Shown: in pieces, positions 32,525 through 41,462 of the stretch
Position numbering within the stretch: the first letter of the stretch is position 1
How the letters are laid out: every line of letters begins with the position of its first letter
Translations under genes and position numbers: made by a program
The notes under the pieces: generated by a model
What the model was told of the DNA's origin: nothing
Databases searched by the model: none
Seen by the model: the letters and a program-made list of their open reading frames with translations, nothing else
NCBI GenBank assembly: GCA_030431255.1
Contig: JAUIJL010000016.1
Span: 1-64,000, forward strand
Direction: 5' to 3'
DNA length: 64,000 nucleotides
Origin: Thermoanaerobaculia bacterium
Lineage (GTDB): Bacteria; Acidobacteriota; Thermoanaerobaculia; Multivoradales; J023

Positions 32525-32787
32525 ACCCGTGGGAGTCGAGAGCCTGTCTGGCTCGAACGTCCGCCCCAGACAAAGATCAACCCCCCTCGGGTAGAGCTTT
32601 ACCCAGGGGAGAAGACGCTTGGGTAAGGCCGTGCTCAAAAATATTGCGAAACGATCTGTAAGTCGTTTATTTTCAGAAAGATGAGGTTTTGGCACGTATT
32701 TTGATTTTCTAACCCGCTGAGGGGCGAGCGTCACGTTCCGTCAACCGGACGGACAGTTGGCTCGCCCCGAAAAAAGGGGAACGGATC
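32525..32787. promoter_or_regulatory. AT-rich divergent promoter region with a sigma54-like site
   Basis: A 263-bp region between divergent genes, clearly richer in A/T than the rest. At 32689-32705 the plus strand reads TTGGCACGTATTTTGAT, close to the sigma-54 consensus TGGCACG-N4-TTGCW, with GG and the downstream G at the right distance. It lies about 85 bp before the next ATG. A short inverted repeat AAACGA...TCGTTT lies about 30 bp upstream of it. No experimental support; the -12 element lacks the usual C. Confidence 0.35.
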
Positions 32788-33561
32788 ATGAAAAACCCGG
32801 CCAATGATGCTCTTCTCATCTCTGACACCCATCGCCCCGAAATCGCTCAGCTCGTTCGGCTCTGCTGGATCGTTCTCCTGTGGCTCGCGATGCAATGCCT
32901 TGCTGGAGTGGCCTACGCTGACTGGGTGCGTTTGAGTCACGGCTCGGTGTTGGAAGTCGCGTCCTATGAGATTCGAGGAAACCGCGCCCGACTGACCCTG
33001 CCGAACGGGGGAATGATGATTCTGCCGACAGCGAGCATCGAGCGCATTCTGCCGGACGAGACAGGGCGTTCCGCCTACCAGCGCCCCGTTTCCGCGGCGG
33101 CGACCTCCATCTTGAGCAATCCGTTGACGTTTCCGGTATTCGATGCGTCGCAGACCCTACCCACGGTGCCTTTTCGTCTCGAAATTTCGCGCGGCTCGCG
33201 CTCCCATGCGGTGAACCCGTTGCTGGTGGCGGCGGTGATCGAAGCGGAGACGGATTTTTACGACCAAGCCTTTTCGACCCACGAGGGGAGAGGATTGATG
33301 ATGGTCCGTCCAGAAGTCGCTGAAGCGATGGGTGTATCGACGGACGACCTCTTGAATGCCGAGCGCAATATCGAAGCCGGAACACGATATTTGCAGCGGT
33401 TGGCCGAGCTGTATCCCGATGACCCGATCCGGGTGCTGGCTCACTACAAAGCCGGGGGTAAGGCTCTCGGCCCCTGGCGGGGTGGGCTACCCGCCGATCC
33501 GAAAATTCGCAACTTCATCCTTCGTGTGTGCAGAAGCCTGGAGCAGCTGGTCTACGCCTGA
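32788..33561 (+). CDS. lytic transglycosylase-like protein (SLT fold)
   Basis: A 257-residue exported protein. A signal sequence with a long N-region ends near CLAGVAYADW (about residue 46). Residues 47-90 are a small beta domain (VRLSHGSVLEVASYEIRGN). Residues 130-250 resemble SLT transglycosylases: VNPLLVAAVIEAETDF carries the candidate catalytic Glu (about 151), then GLMMVRPEVAEAMGV, ERNIEAGTRYLQRL and LAHYKAGG. The usual GLMQ is GLMM here and the usual ES after the Glu is altered, so activity on peptidoglycan is likely but not certain. GGGGAACG precedes the ATG. It may be read from the sigma54-like site upstream. Confidence 0.75.
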   Translation: MKNPANDALLISDTHRPEIAQLVRLCWIVLLWLAMQCLAGVAYADWVRLSHGSVLEVASYEIRGNRARLTLPNGGMMILPTASIERILPDETGRSAYQRPVSAAATSILSNPLTFPVFDASQTLPTVPFRLEISRGSRSHAVNPLLVAAVIEAETDFYDQAFSTHEGRGLMMVRPEVAEAMGVSTDDLLNAERNIEAGTRYLQRLAELYPDDPIRVLAHYKAGGKALGPWRGGLPADPKIRNFILRVCRSLEQLVYA

Positions 33562-33931
33562 TTTCGCGTTTTTGCTTGCGAGAGAATCCCCACCTCAAGC
33601 ATCGCAATCGGCTGGTATCGACCGGCGTGCGTCCCAATAGACGCCACGGGCTCGCGGAGCTGCCCGAACCGCGGACGGCGTGGACAGATGATCGGCCGCT
33701 TGTCGTGTCAATATCACTGCGCTTTTTTGGTCTTTTTGACACCAGCGATCGGCAATCGTTATCGTCAACACCTCAGTCGTAGAGATTTACAGTGAGATAG
33801 CACTCTCAGATAAGCCAATGTGGCTTCTTGTAGAGCGCTGGAGAAGCAGACGCGCATTTTGCCCGGGTGGTGAAAGTCGCGTCTGAAAACGTGGGCGGTC
33901 CGCGCTCGGCGGATGCTCAAGGAGGTGGGGA
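33562..33931. other. intergenic, no gene seen
   Basis: 370 bp. TTGACA at about 33737 with TATCGT 18 bases later is a possible promoter for the next gene. No coding frame is convincing. Confidence 0.35.
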
Positions 33932-34891
33932 ATGGAGCGTAGAGCAACGATTCTGGGACTGGCCGTGCTCGGGATGGTCATCCTTACGTTGGCGCCTGGA
34001 GTGGCTCTGGCCGGTTACAATTGTAATTGCTATTTTTCGACAGATTGCCGGACTGGGGAATACTGCAATTGGGATTCCACATGCACGCGGAATTGTGAGT
34101 TGCAGATCGATTGGAAAACCAGTTGGGGGCAACCCCCGGTCGCCAAAGCGGATTGCGACAGTTATGTCGGACCCTGTCACGACAACAAACCGACCCCTCC
34201 CGTCGGGACCGACGGCAACGGCGCGAATTGCGAGCCCCCGACCGTCGCCAATCCGGAAGATCCTACCAAGACGATCAATTTCAAAGTCATGGACGGCAAG
34301 TGCACGAAGAATCCGACTCCGAAACCTACGGGTACCGCCGTGGGGGAAATCAACCAGCACACGGAATATTTGGTTAACCTGGCCAATTCCGGTGGTGGTG
34401 ATGTGAGGTTGGTGGGTGATCCCTATGTCGCGGGTTTGATGCTCAGCGTCGCGCAGCTCGCCCTGGGGCAATACGATCTGTCGTCGGGATATGCGGGTGG
34501 TGATATGCCGCGCATGGGCGACGTTCGGGATGCCACTTGTGGCGTGGAAGCCATCCAGGTCTTCGGCGAAGCCATGGCTGCCGAGGTGAACGAGCTCGGC
34601 GCACGGTTGGGCCGAGGAGAGGGGCTCATCGACGAGCCGCTGGTGGCTCGGTCGATGCTGGAGCAGCTTTCGACCGAGTGCCAGTCGTGGGTGCAACGGC
34701 GTCCCCATGACTGCCAATACCCTCATCCGCCCGAGCACGCGCATGTCTTCCCGTTTGCCGACGGTCTCGAATGCATTGCGGACCAGATGGGCGCCATGGT
34801 GCGCAGCTTGAATCTCGAGGTGGGTCCGGATGGAACGCCGCCGGCGGATACCGACGAGACCCAGCCGGTCTACGAGACAGAGCCGAAATAA
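33932..34891 (+). CDS. secreted Cys-rich protein of unknown function
   Basis: A 319-residue protein with a signal peptide (LGLAVLGMVILTLAPGVALAG, cut near residue 28). The mature N-terminus has a dense Cys cluster (YNCNCYFSTDCRTGEYCNW, CTRNCELQ), like small disulfide-rich domains. A loop rich in Pro, Thr and Asp follows, then a helical region (about 130-290) with CGVEAIQVFGEAMAAEVNEL. Four more Cys lie in the C-terminal half. No family recognised. A strong AAGGAGGTGGGG precedes the ATG. It ends 3 bp before the lipoprotein gene, so the two are likely partners. Confidence 0.75.
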   Translation: MERRATILGLAVLGMVILTLAPGVALAGYNCNCYFSTDCRTGEYCNWDSTCTRNCELQIDWKTSWGQPPVAKADCDSYVGPCHDNKPTPPVGTDGNGANCEPPTVANPEDPTKTINFKVMDGKCTKNPTPKPTGTAVGEINQHTEYLVNLANSGGGDVRLVGDPYVAGLMLSVAQLALGQYDLSSGYAGGDMPRMGDVRDATCGVEAIQVFGEAMAAEVNELGARLGRGEGLIDEPLVARSMLEQLSTECQSWVQRRPHDCQYPHPPEHAHVFPFADGLECIADQMGAMVRSLNLEVGPDGTPPADTDETQPVYETEPK

Positions 34892-34894
34892 GGC

Positions 34895-35884
34895 ATGACG
34901 GAATCTCTTGGTTTGATACGTGAGACGTATCGAAAATCCGAGCCGGCTGGATCCTTCGGCCGGCTCGGATTTTTTCGGCTGCGCAACCTGTGGCTCGTCG
35001 CCACCTTACCCCTGCTCGGATGTGGCTCCCTGGGATCGGAGCCGCAGGATTGGGCCCAACGTCTTGCGTCTCAGCCCTTGGACATCCGTGTCGAAGCGCG
35101 CCAGGAGCAAGGGCAACGGATATTACGATTGTCGCTCGATGATCGGCGATGGAATTCCGGAGGGGTACCCCGCCTGGCCCTGGATCACGGTAAATGGGTG
35201 CACATGTTCTTGATCGCTGAGCCCGACTTGAACGCATTCGCCCACGTCCACCCCCGGCCGGTCGACGAGAGCGAATTCGACGTCGCTCTGCCGCCTCTGC
35301 CTTCCGGCACATACCGAGTCTATGTGGACCTGCTGCATACCGACGGCACGGCAAGCCGTTCCACGGAGTTGGTCCATGTTCCGCCACAAGCGGAAGAAAG
35401 TGGAAATGCCGGCAGGGCGCTCAGGATCGAGCCGGACGAGGACGATTCTTGGGGCCTTGCCGAATCGGTCAAGGGTGATATCTACAAATTCGCCGATGGC
35501 CACTTCATGATCTGGGATCGCGACGTATCGCTAGTCGCCGGCCAATTCGTGCCGCTGCGCTTCACGTTGCTTCGCCCGGACGGCGGAACCGCGGAAATCA
35601 CTCCCTATATGGGCATGCTGAGCCACGTGGCCCTGCGCGATCGTGACACTCGGGTGTTTGGACACCTTCACGCCATGGACGATAAGGCGGGAATGGACGA
35701 CGAGGCCATGGCGAGCATGATGGCGAATCACCAGCACGATGGCCTGACGTCTTATCCCAGCATCGGTTTGGTGGCGGTAGGTTACGTCTTTCCGGCTCCG
35801 GGAACCTACCGGTTGTGGGTGCAAATCAAGAGCGTCGACAAGGTCTATACCGGTATTTTCGACCTGAAGGTCCGTGGGGCCTGA
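34895..35884 (+). CDS. His-rich lipoprotein, possibly metal-related
   Basis: A 329-residue protein with a lipobox LPLLGC (Cys at about residue 43). The mature part has two beta domains, each with His-containing strands: HMFLIAEPDLNAFAHVHP in the first, and PYMGMLSHVALRDRD, VFGHLHAMDD, ANHQHDGLTSY and FPAPGTYRLWVQIK in the second. The paired His motifs suggest a metal site, but I cannot name a characterised family. The ATG at 34895 is the only standard start before the lipobox, yet the first 26 codons contain a strong terminator-like hairpin. Co-transcription with the Cys-rich protein is likely. Confidence 0.7.
   Translation: MTESLGLIRETYRKSEPAGSFGRLGFFRLRNLWLVATLPLLGCGSLGSEPQDWAQRLASQPLDIRVEARQEQGQRILRLSLDDRRWNSGGVPRLALDHGKWVHMFLIAEPDLNAFAHVHPRPVDESEFDVALPPLPSGTYRVYVDLLHTDGTASRSTELVHVPPQAEESGNAGRALRIEPDEDDSWGLAESVKGDIYKFADGHFMIWDRDVSLVAGQFVPLRFTLLRPDGGTAEITPYMGMLSHVALRDRDTRVFGHLHAMDDKAGMDDEAMASMMANHQHDGLTSYPSIGLVAVGYVFPAPGTYRLWVQIKSVDKVYTGIFDLKVRGA
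34933..34975. terminator. terminator-like hairpin inside the lipoprotein 5' region
   Basis: A perfect 15-bp stem AAAATCCGAGCCGGC/GCCGGCTCGGATTTT with an 11-base loop, followed by further T residues on the plus strand; the minus strand also ends in an A/T run. It lies 40 bp after the preceding gene's stop but within the first codons of the lipoprotein frame. It could end most transcripts of the first gene or act as an attenuator. Confidence 0.75.
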
Positions 35885-36063
35885 CAGCACTCGATGAGCC
35901 GAGGCCGGTCGCCGTCACCCGGTTGGATCTCCTCGACACAGAGCTCCCCCCCAACACACCTCCGGTTTTCTTGGCTGAAGAGATCGAGCAAGGCGGCATC
36001 CGGCGCGGCACCGCACTATGCATGAGCCTCGAAGGCCTCATTCGTCGCTTCGGAGAGGTCTGA
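35885..36063 (+). pseudogene. gene scrap of unknown origin
   Basis: The plus strand is open and reads VAVTRLDLLDTELPPNTPPV, FLAEEIEQGGIRRGTALCM and LEGLIRRFGEV before a TGA at 36061. It looks like coding DNA with no start of its own and no family I can name. Confidence 0.3.
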
Positions 36064-37011
36064 GAATCGGGCCGGTCGTGCCGCAGCTTTCCGACGCATG
36101 TGGTGAGGCGTCGATCAAGATGGTTTCCGATCATGCCGGCTCGAATCTGGTCATGTCTTTCTGCCCGACCGTTTCGAGCGTTTCCTTCGACGTCAGCGCC
36201 GGAGCTGCCACCTTGGACTCGGGCGGGTTCGTAGCGACCGCCTTCGACGACGACGGGAGCGCGGTCTCCGTAGACACGTCCGCCGGTTTCGGGTGCCATG
36301 ACCTGACGGTGGCCGCTTCCGAGATCCGGTCCGTGCGTGTGGATTTTGCTTCGGATCTGATGTGTTGGACGCCGGAAGGCTTCATGCCGTGCACCCTTTT
36401 TAGAATCGACGATATTTCCTTCCAGCCGACCACCGAGGTACTTCGGTACACGGCGTTCGGCGATTCCTTCTCGTCGGGGGAGGGCAGCCCTCCCTCCGGG
36501 TGGATATGAACGGCGACGGTGATACCGGCGAGCCCGGAGAGAATACGGATCTCTTTCAATTCAACAGCTGCCATCGCTCGAACGACGCCTACCCGAGAAC
36601 GATTTTCCGTAAACCCTCGCTCTTGGCGACGGAGTTTCCGGCTTGCAGTGGAGCGACGACGGCGAATCTCGTGGAGGATGGGCAAGGCCAATATTTCGCT
36701 CCGGACGACGTGCCCCAATCGCTGAGAGGTACGGACCGAAGCTGCGTGGCGACGGTGACGATCGGCGGCAACTTTGCCGGCTTCGGTGAGCGAGCGATCC
36801 CTGCCCGCTCGATCCCACCAACGACGCCGACGGCGACTCCCTGTGCGGAGGCATCGACAATTGCGGCTCGGTATTCAATCCCGACCAAATGGACACGGAT
36901 CGAGACGGGTTTGGAGATGCCTGCGATCCGTGCCCCGGGAATCCGGAACCGAGCTGCCTGTTCACGGACGGCTTCGAAAGCGGTGATACCTCGGCTTGGT
37001 CGAGCTCGTAG
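36064..37011 (+). pseudogene. broken SGNH hydrolase fused to a thrombospondin-3-type tail
   Basis: Frame pieces follow in order. A beta-sandwich piece (SSVSFDVSAGAATLDSGGF) comes first. RYTAFGDSFSSGEGS is SGNH block I with the nucleophile Ser. After a frameshift near 36500 comes SCHRSNDAYPRTIF, the CHRSxxAYP phrase typical of secreted SGNH esterases, then CVATVTIGGN (block III start). After another break near 36800 the frame reads DPTNDADGDSLCGGIDNC and DTDRDGFGDACDPCPGNPE, calcium-binding thrombospondin-3-like repeats, then LFTDGFESGDTSAWSSS and stop. The catalytic His block is missing. This is a deletion product of one or two exported proteins. Confidence 0.65.
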
Positions 37012-37367
37012 AGCCCAATGCTCAGACTTCAGTGCGGCTCAGACGTCGGTGTCACACCGATCTTCACCGACATCGCAGCCTTACCCCCTTCGTCGACAGC
37101 GCCTTGCCGGTGGTGGAGAACGTTCCCTGACATAGGGCCGGTTGCCGCTGAGACCTCGCTGAACAATCTCTCGACGGCTGTGTCTAAGAAGAAACGCTGA
37201 ATCGGTGGTCGGTACCGACCATCGGATCTAAGAACGTTTCCCTTGGAGGACGGCATGTCACGAGTTTTCAGGACTTCAATGCTTCCCGGTCCATTCCTCG
37301 ACGATCCACCTTCCGATCCGTCACCAATCCGACGATCCGTGAGGGCCGCGAAGGTCGGTAGAGCAAT
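37012..37367. other. intergenic with a 16-bp perfect palindrome
   Basis: 356 bp without a supported gene. A perfect palindrome TGGTCGGTACCGACCA spans 37206-37221, about 145 bp before the next ATG. It is a candidate dimeric regulator site for the downstream nuclease/CHAT genes. Confidence 0.4.
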
Positions 37368-38063
37368 ATGAGTGTGAAGAAATGGATCACTCTGGGGGTG
37401 ATCGCTTGGTTGATGCCGTGGGCCGATCCCGTGGCCCATCCCGGCGGAATCGACGGCCGAGGGGGGCATACCTGTCGTACACGGTGTGCTGATTGGGGTC
37501 TCCGGAACGGTGAATATCACTTCCATCCCGAGCGCGTGAAGTCTTCCAGGCCGAGATCCGGTCCCAAGAAAAGAGTCGAGCAGCCGGCGCCTCCTCCGAG
37601 TGGATTTCAGATCTCCAAACGACCGAAGGAGCAACAGGAACAGTGGGTGGATGTGGAGCGGGTGATCGACGGAGACACGTTCACTGGAATCGACCAAGGG
37701 GTCGTGCGTCGTTTTCGCCTCGTTTGCGTGGATGCTCCGGAGCTTGAGCAGGCTTCGGGCGAGCCGGCGAGGGATCGTTTGGCTCGCTTCATTGAAGATC
37801 GGGCTGTTCGCGTTCTGATTAAGGAACGGCGGAAGGACGATTCCGGGGAGCTTCTCGGGGTCGAGGTCAAGGACTCTCGCGGGAGAGATCCCGCGAGATC
37901 TTTGGTGTTGGAGGGTTTGGCCTGGGCCACTTGTGAGACGTATGAGGGGTCGATGCAAGACGCGCGAGCTTTAGAGATCGGTCTGTGGGCGACGTCGGAC
38001 CCGCTGTCACCGTGGGCATTCCGAAAACGGGAATTTCGAAAACGGGCCCCGAGCCCTCGGTAG
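37368..38063 (+). CDS. secreted thermonuclease-like (SNase) protein with YHxH domain
   Basis: A 231-residue protein. A signal peptide is followed by HPGGIDGRGGHTCRTRC and NGEYHFHP (about 24-54), the His/Cys motif often found beside extracellular nucleases. Residues 90-220 are a staphylococcal-nuclease fold: VERVIDGDTFTG, RFRLVCVDAPELEQ (Arg and Asp of the active site) and LVLEGLAWATCETYEG. The usual DxYGR block reads DDSGELLG, so the second catalytic Arg may be lost and activity is uncertain. It starts the long plus-strand run and ends 7 bp before the CHAT gene, so the two are likely one transcript. Confidence 0.8.
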   Translation: MSVKKWITLGVIAWLMPWADPVAHPGGIDGRGGHTCRTRCADWGLRNGEYHFHPERVKSSRPRSGPKKRVEQPAPPPSGFQISKRPKEQQEQWVDVERVIDGDTFTGIDQGVVRRFRLVCVDAPELEQASGEPARDRLARFIEDRAVRVLIKERRKDDSGELLGVEVKDSRGRDPARSLVLEGLAWATCETYEGSMQDARALEIGLWATSDPLSPWAFRKREFRKRAPSPR

Positions 38064-38070
38064 GTGTGCG

Positions 38071-40020
38071 ATGGATATTGAATTCGAACGGCTGGTTCTC
38101 GAGTTGGAGCGAGTCGAAGGTGTCGAGGATCAATATGTGTATCGGGCTAGGGTGGGGTCTGTATGGCAGTCCGTGGGTTCTCTGGATGCGCTGTGGCTGG
38201 AAGCGTTCGATCAAGGGTCCTCGGGGTCGACACGAGACCTGAGCTCTAGTGGTGAAGATCTGCCGGCGGAGAAGACCCTCGCTGAAGTCGGCAAGGCGCT
38301 TTTCGATTGGGCCTTTGTGGGTGTGGTTAAAGAACGGTTTTTGGAGGCGTTCACACGAGCCGAAGCTCCGGAAAAAGGCCTCACGCTTTGCGTCCAGCTG
38401 GACAACGCTCCAGAGCTGGCGAGCTTGCCCTGGGAAGCCCTTCGGGATCCACGCAACAACGGCTTTCTAGGGCGAAGCCCGAGGGTCGTGATCGTCAGGA
38501 CCTTGGGGCGGAGCGCCGGCCCCGCTCCGTTCGTCACGAAATCTCCGCTTAAGGTATCTCCCCTAAAGGTATGGGCGCTGCTTCCCGATCCACCGGGGCT
38601 GCCCAAGATCTCCGGGATGAAGGAGTGGCGGAAGGTTCGTGAACACCTGGATCCCTTGGAAAAACAAGGCATCCTCCACCTTGACGAGTGCAGGCCGCCT
38701 ACCCTGGAAACCCTAGGGCGTCGCCTGGAAAAAGAGCCGTGCGATGTGCTTCACGTGGTGGCTCACGGCTCGCCGAGCCGGGTTCCCGAAGAAATGGGCC
38801 GCTTGGATTTGGAGTCTCCGGACGGCGGTTGGGAAGTAGTGACCGGCCTCGAGCTGGTGGGAGCCATGGTCCGGCAGAACCCGCCTCGGCTCGTGGTGCT
38901 CAATATCTGCTCCAGCGGCGAATCGCGGCCGGAGTCGCTCTACGACGGCTTGGCTCAGCACCTCCTCAACCAAGGTGTCGGCGCCGTGGTGGCCATGGGC
39001 TCGTCGGTCAGTGATCGAAGCGCGGTGATCTTCGGCGAGTCCCTCTATGAGTATTTGGCCGAAGGCGCGTCGTTGGAAGCGGCCATGAGCGGCGCACGGC
39101 AGCGCATGGCCCTGGGTCCCGATCGCGCCGAGTGGGTCAAGCCGAGGCTGTTTCTGGCCCAGGACCACCTGCAGCTGACGGGGTCCCACGCCTTTCCGGT
39201 TCCGACCACCTGGAGAAGATGGGGCGCCTTTGTCGTGGGCCTGATCCTCTTGGCGACGGGATGGCTCGTCGTGCGTTCCGGAGGGTGGAACGTGCTCCCC
39301 TCACAGGACGCGCGTTCTTCTCAAAAGGGTGGTCCAGGGGAAAGGTGCCGGCCCCCAGCAGCTCTGCCCGACCTAAGAATGGTTTATATACCCGCCGGAT
39401 TGTTGGATGTCGATGGGGTCGATGTGCCCGTGAGCCCGGGCTTTTGCATCGGAGCGTATGAGGTGACCCGAGCTCAGTGGAGCGCGGTGATGGAGGAAGA
39501 GCCGCCGGACGGTGACGGTGACCTGCTGCCCGACACCGCGCCGGTGACCCACGTCACCTACGCCGACGCCGAGAGATTCATGGGTGCCCTCAACTTAGGG
39601 CAAGAAGGGCCTTATCGCCTGCCGTCGGAGATCGAGTGGGAATACGCGGCTCGGGCCGGCGCATCCACCCAATATTCCTTCGGAGACGATGCCTCAGAGC
39701 TCGATCAGCACGGAAATTGCCGCAATAAATTCGGGCGCGATACCTACGACGGCACCGCGCCCGTGGGCAGCTATTTGCCCAATGCTTGGGGGCTTTACGA
39801 TGTCCACGGCAACGTGGCGGAGTGGGTGCGCAGCACGGGGTTCATGGAGCTCGATGCAGAGAAGGCGAGGCGGATGGGAGGCTCCTTTGCCAACGTTCCG
39901 AGGAATTGTTCCTTCGACGCTTCTCCAAGCTGGGTCAAACGGGAGGACCGATCTCGGGAAGAAACCGGCTTCCGGGTGCTCCGGGAGCTGACGACCGACG
40001 GACCCCAGAAAGACTCATAG
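38071..40020 (+). CDS. CHAT protease - transmembrane - FGE-sulfatase-fold protein
   Basis: A 649-residue fusion. Residues 90-360 are a CHAT (caspase-like) peptidase: LPWEALRDPRNNGFLGRSPR, the catalytic His in LHVVAHGSP (about 234) and the catalytic Cys in VLNICSSGES (about 280). One membrane helix, WGAFVVGLILLATGWLVV, lies at about 387-404. Residues 427-645 form an FGE/SUMF fold (YEVTRAQWSAVM, YRLPSEIEWEYAARAG, GLYDVHGNVAEWV, ETGFRVLREL). The CHAT part should face the cytoplasm and the FGE part the outside. Prokaryotic CHAT proteins are often effectors or activators in conflict systems. FGE-fold domains of this kind are commonly non-catalytic ligand-binding domains. Confidence 0.88.
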   Translation: MDIEFERLVLELERVEGVEDQYVYRARVGSVWQSVGSLDALWLEAFDQGSSGSTRDLSSSGEDLPAEKTLAEVGKALFDWAFVGVVKERFLEAFTRAEAPEKGLTLCVQLDNAPELASLPWEALRDPRNNGFLGRSPRVVIVRTLGRSAGPAPFVTKSPLKVSPLKVWALLPDPPGLPKISGMKEWRKVREHLDPLEKQGILHLDECRPPTLETLGRRLEKEPCDVLHVVAHGSPSRVPEEMGRLDLESPDGGWEVVTGLELVGAMVRQNPPRLVVLNICSSGESRPESLYDGLAQHLLNQGVGAVVAMGSSVSDRSAVIFGESLYEYLAEGASLEAAMSGARQRMALGPDRAEWVKPRLFLAQDHLQLTGSHAFPVPTTWRRWGAFVVGLILLATGWLVVRSGGWNVLPSQDARSSQKGGPGERCRPPAALPDLRMVYIPAGLLDVDGVDVPVSPGFCIGAYEVTRAQWSAVMEEEPPDGDGDLLPDTAPVTHVTYADAERFMGALNLGQEGPYRLPSEIEWEYAARAGASTQYSFGDDASELDQHGNCRNKFGRDTYDGTAPVGSYLPNAWGLYDVHGNVAEWVRSTGFMELDAEKARRMGGSFANVPRNCSFDASPSWVKREDRSREETGFRVLRELTTDGPQKDS

Positions 40021-40128
40021 CCGATTTTGCCGGTCGATACTCACCCGAAATCCAAGAGGGTGTGTCTATAGCGAGCACGAAAGAAAACACATTCGAAGGC
40101 AAACCTTTGATCTAAGAGGAGGAGTCCC

Positions 40129-41439
40129 GTGCTTCGCTTTAATTCCTTGAAAGTGTGGGCCGTAGCAGCCGTTTTGGCGACCGCCGCCCAGGCCCAAACC
40201 AACATCGAAGTCAACGCCGGCTTGCAGTTGAATCTTTCCCAGCCCGGCGCCCGCAGCCTGGGCATGGGCGGAGCCTTCATCGGCCTCGCCGACGACGCCA
40301 CAGCCGCCTATACGAACCCGGCCGGTCTGGCCAATCTCTCGGTGGGAGAGGTCTCCCTCGAAGCCCGGGGTTGGGATTATCGGACGACCTACACCGACGA
40401 AGGTTTCGGCGTTTTCAACGGCAATAGCCTCGACGACTCCGGCTTGATCGAAGGGGAAGCGGAGTCTTCCACGGGCGGTTACAGCTTCGGGGCCTTGACC
40501 TTGCCCTGGAAAAACTGGGTCTTCTCCCTCTACAGCCACAAGCTTGCCGACTACGAGGTGAGCTTTGAGACCCACGGCGCCGAATTCGGCGATCGATACC
40601 TCCTCTTGGCACAAGCTCACACGAGCCTGGAGGTCGACGGAACCGGATTCGCCGCCGCCACTCGAATTGGGGACTCCTTCTCCCTCGGACTAGGCGTCAT
40701 TTCCTACAAATATGCTTGGGATGCCTCGGTTCGGCGGTTTCGGAACCGCTTCACGCTGGGCTCGGATTTTTGGGTCAACGAACAGGAGGTGACGGCATTC
40801 GGAGAGGAGAATGAAGATCGAGTGGTGGCCGGCAGCCTCGGATTCGAGTGGAAGATCACGGAACGCTGGCGATTGGGTGGCGTCTACCGGCAGGGCCCGG
40901 AGTTTGAATTCTCGACCTCCAACACCCTCGGGCCTGACAACAGCTCTCAACGGGTTTTTGCCTCGGGAACGGGAATTTTCAAAGTCCCCGATGTGACGGG
41001 TTTAGGCATCGCCTATAAATCCACTTCCTTCCGGGTGCTCTTCGATTGGGTTCACATCAAATATTCACAGCTGACGGAAAATACTGCCAATGTTTTCGGA
41101 AGCTCGGAGATGAGCGAAGCCGCCGCCGGCCTGACGCTGGACGACGGTCACGAGCTTCATCTGGGTTTCGAATATGTTTGGGCGAATATCAAGAATCCTA
41201 TCGCCGTCCGTGTCGGGAGCTGGTTGGACCCGGATCATCGGATCCGATACGAGGGACCCTTCAATACTTCTCAACAGCAAGGAACCGCGTTGATTTTCAG
41301 ACCCGGCGACGACGAGCTCCACTACTCGGCCGGGGCGGGCGTCAGTTTCTCGGACGGCCGGTTCGAGCTCAATGTGGCCGCTGACTTTTCTGAGCGGATC
41401 GACACCGCATCCGCCTCGTTGGTGGTCCGTTTCTTCTGA
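40129..41439 (+). CDS. PorV/FadL-like outer-membrane beta-barrel protein
   Basis: A 436-residue protein with a signal peptide (cleavage after AAQAQ). The start of the mature part, GARSLGMGGAFIGLADDATA followed by AAYTNPAGLANL, is the signature of PorV/PorQ/UPF0164 and FadL-like barrels. Alternating beta strands follow, and the last residues (SASLVVRFF) end in Phe, as needed for outer-membrane insertion. The GTG at 40129 has AAGAGGAGG before it. In other systems PorV-type barrels are partners of secreted proteins. Here it is 108 bp after the CHAT gene and 23 bp before a TPR-like gene, so it may be the outer-membrane part of the adjacent vWA/tubulin cluster. Confidence 0.85.
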   Translation: MLRFNSLKVWAVAAVLATAAQAQTNIEVNAGLQLNLSQPGARSLGMGGAFIGLADDATAAYTNPAGLANLSVGEVSLEARGWDYRTTYTDEGFGVFNGNSLDDSGLIEGEAESSTGGYSFGALTLPWKNWVFSLYSHKLADYEVSFETHGAEFGDRYLLLAQAHTSLEVDGTGFAAATRIGDSFSLGLGVISYKYAWDASVRRFRNRFTLGSDFWVNEQEVTAFGEENEDRVVAGSLGFEWKITERWRLGGVYRQGPEFEFSTSNTLGPDNSSQRVFASGTGIFKVPDVTGLGIAYKSTSFRVLFDWVHIKYSQLTENTANVFGSSEMSEAAAGLTLDDGHELHLGFEYVWANIKNPIAVRVGSWLDPDHRIRYEGPFNTSQQQGTALIFRPGDDELHYSAGAGVSFSDGRFELNVAADFSERIDTASASLVVRFF

Positions 41440-41462
41440 GCTCCAAAGCGAGACGTGGAGTC

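Noticed and set aside
38071..40020. active formylglycine-generating enzyme
   Set aside because: The FGE fold is present, but I cannot see the paired catalytic Cys, and there is no sulfatase nearby. A binding domain is more likely.
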